64,000 bases of DNA from Gorsachius magnificus (Eukaryota > Chordata > Aves > Pelecaniformes > Ardeidae), in contig CM067095.1 in NCBI GenBank assembly GCA_034008185.1, positions 7,176,610-7,240,609 on the forward strand, given 5' to 3'. The notes beneath the pieces were generated by a model. The model was not told where the DNA came from and searched no databases. It saw only the letters and a list, made by a program, of their open reading frames with translations. A program made the position numbers and the translations under genes. Numbering within the stretch: the first letter of the stretch is position 1; each line of letters begins with the position of its first letter. Shown piece by piece: positions 61,394 through 64,000 of this stretch.

Positions 61394-64000
61394 CTGAAGG
61401 AGGTATCTTGTTTCATGTTACATTTTCCTTTTAAGTGATAGGGAAAGCTGCCATTGCAATAGCTGACTGAGTTAATGCACTATGTGCTGAACCGTGTCAC
61501 TGCTTATGAAAACATTTCATGCAGTATAATGTGATATGTAGTTTTAGGTAATTTCCTCTGGCCTTTGTAATGGCTATGCCATGGTGCCTGAAGTATGGGT
61601 ACAAATTTCCACTGGATATCATTTGGCAAAGCTGAGACTACTGAGTGGGAAAAGAAACTTTGAATAGTCAGGAAATAAATTTATGAGATGAATGGCTTTA
61701 ATACTTTTGTGAACCATTCTAAGTCTACTCACACTAGAAATGCATGCAGTTATCCATAAAATAAATTGCCTTTGTCTCATAATTGTCTTTGCTAATTACC
61801 TTTTTAGCAAATGAAAAGGTAAGAGGGCTGAATGCTTACATCTACATTTTTCAGTAGTTCATGCTTATGTTGTCCTTGTTTGCCTTGGTATGAATCCACA
61901 GTTTAAAAATATTAGATTTCCACCTTTCCCTAGTAACTCAAAGAAAGCTTGACTGTGCAATTGGTGCTACCTGTAAATAAGAGTGCTTTATAATTGAGAT
62001 CCACAGGCCTGTCTTTTTCTGCAGGAGAGAGAGAAAAATTTTGAGAAAATATTCCAAATAAAAGCTGCCTGCAATTAAATATCATATCACACCTTTACAA
62101 TGCTTGCAGTGTCCTAAAGGCTTGTTTTCTTGTTTTCTACCACAGCTGAAGACTGATTGCATTGAAGAGAAAATGTATATTATGGAACTAGAAAGAAGCA
62201 TAGAGAAAGCTTGTTCTATCACAAAGTGAAACATATGAGAATGGCTATAGCATTAACTTGGTTCTCCTGCCTTAAATGTTAAATCTTTTATGCTCCAGAA
62301 TTTGCACAAGTTCTGATCTATGAATAGGGAGAAATGTAACAGCTAGACAGATAGAGATCTAAGCTGCTTAGAGTTAGTTCATCTTGTTTGGTTAAGATTT
62401 ATCATGACAGCATCCCAGCCATGAGGCAGGACCATTACAGTACTACCACTGTTCTTGTTGTTTTCCATTTCTCTGGCTAAACTTCTAGACCGATAACAAA
62501 GGAGTTAGAAAATGACATTAATTTAAAAATGTGACTCTACTTTCTGCCTATGAAATGATGCAATGTGCAAGTAGTATTCCTAAACTTATATAGTTCGATA
62601 TGTCTATATTTTTACAATTCAGTTGAGCTACACCAGAGAATCTGAGTGTCAGTCACTGTTCTGTAGTCATCTTGGTAACAAAAACATATATGAGCAGATC
62701 TTGCACAAGCCTTGCTCTCCACTAATTAGCAATACCTCAGAAGTTAATTTCATCAACCTCAACCCAAATTTTTGTACCACAGAGAAGGGTTTACACCCAA
62801 TATGAGTTAGGGAGCTTACGCAGTCTGCCCAGTTTAAAACTTGAACAGTGGAACTATGAATGCAGACGAGAGTTTTCAGCACTGCCCCAGAGCACACTCC
62901 TGCTGCTCTGGCAATCCACATGGGAAGCCAGGCTCCCTACTACTCACTGCTCAAAATGATCTTCCCTGAAAAAGAAATCAGCATCCAGGTTAACCTAGCT
63001 CTGCTGTGATTACGCCTGCTTCAAAGCTATGTTGGAGTTATTGTGTGATCATTTGCTCTGTACTCTTAGCACAGATATATCCTCTCTGACTTCTGGAAGC
63101 AAACACAATAAGGCAGAAAGAATCAGCTTTGATGCTTTCCCACTGGATTACAGGATAATTTGTTTGGCCTCTGAACATGTGACGAATTATAGGGAAGGCG
63201 CATGATAAGTACTTGCACTGAGAAAACCTCTCTGAGCTACTCCCTGGAATGAAAGCAGCACTCTGGTTTTCATTTATATCCCCAGACCACTCAGATTAAC
63301 CCAACAGAAAATGCCCTCTGTGTTCAGTTAAGAGGTTTTTGTGCCTGGATGGGAGAAGAGTTAGAGGTTACCTGAGTGAGAGCCTAGGTCAGCGCTGAAG
63401 TGAGGATTATCGATGCGATATAGATTGTATAATATACCATAAAGAATGAGTACTGCTATTTTGCAGAGGACAGTTGTTCAGTCCTTTCTTTCTTTATGAT
63501 TTCAAACAGAGTTCTGCACAGAGAGTTCTATCAGATTGGCACTTATGCTTTGAGCTTGTTTTCCCCTGCCGTGTTTGCTGAGAAGAGACTGAATATTCGG
63601 TCAATCCAAGGCTTGAGATAAGGCATCGGAATACACTTATAAAACATAATCCACTACAGAATCCTGATAGTAAAACCAAACACATAACAATATTGAGAAT
63701 ACTCAGTGCCCTGGAACTCTCCCTTAGCTAGAATTGTTAAAGCTGGCTGAGCTTGGAGTAAAAAATCTCCCTCCTCTTTGAGTTCCTGTTCATGCTCTTT
63801 AAATAAAGAGCTTTGAGCCAGTGAGCCTAGAGGGGGCAAATTAATTAAAACTGGTAGAGGATTTAAAACATGAAGATGATGCAAAACCATAATGTTAGAG
63901 GCCAAATCCTCAGGAGGTCTGAACTAATGTATGTCAGTGACTTCAATTAAGCTATGCTAGTTTCCTTAACAGCTAAGTATTTGGCTCTAGATTTTGTTAT
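61394..64000. other. Unique AT-rich non-coding DNA to the end
   Basis: No gene recognised. About 61,975-62,125 (around CAATTAAATATCATATCACA) has a repeat-free, conserved-element texture. Open frames at 62,667-62,921 and 63,654-63,905 (minus) lack domains. Confidence 0.5.

Overview
The window looks like a stretch of bird nuclear genome, either intergenic or inside a very long intron. The best evidence is the repeats. There are two 3' ends of CR1 LINEs, the dominant avian retrotransposon: one keeps the avian ATTCTATG-type tail at about 50.5 kb and an older one lies at 29.6-30.2 kb. There is an avian-type endogenous retrovirus LTR at 60.9-61.4 kb and a GC-rich fragment of a second avian ERV at about 26.6-27.0 kb. 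The base composition is AT-rich, there are no long open reading frames, and repeat density is low, all of which fits a bird gene-poor region. I cannot name the species.

I found no protein-coding gene, rRNA, tRNA, CRISPR array or operon. The longest ATG-initiated open frame is 163 codons (35,047-35,538, minus). Like the others it has no recognisable domain, and its composition is what AT-rich random sequence gives. The only recognisable coding sequence is the reverse-transcriptase C-terminal tail of the two CR1 copies, and both are dead. An unrecognised short exon of a larger gene cannot be excluded by reading alone.

Layout: 0-26 kb is mostly unique AT-rich DNA with a 36-bp tandem duplication (885-956), strong small hairpins (2.5 kb, 10.3 kb, 14.8 kb) and old MIR-like SINE remnants (17.4, 22.1, 23.6 kb). 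26.6-27.0 kb is the GC-rich ERV fragment. 27-29.6 kb is unique DNA that resembles conserved non-coding sequence. 29.6-30.25 kb is the old CR1. 30.25-50 kb is unique DNA with a MIR at 40.3 kb and the best conserved-element candidate at 47.1-47.9 kb. 50.0-50.5 kb is the younger CR1. 50.5-60.9 kb is unique DNA with MIR remnants and a perfect 4 x 21 bp minisatellite (59,816-59,899). The ERV LTR follows at 60.9 kb, then unique sequence to the end.

Nothing here amounts to a new multi-gene system. The items most worth checking are the hairpin at 14,804-14,885, the perfect minisatellite, the candidate conserved non-coding blocks and the dyad pair at 56.95 kb. Repeat family names come from remembered consensus patterns, not from a search.
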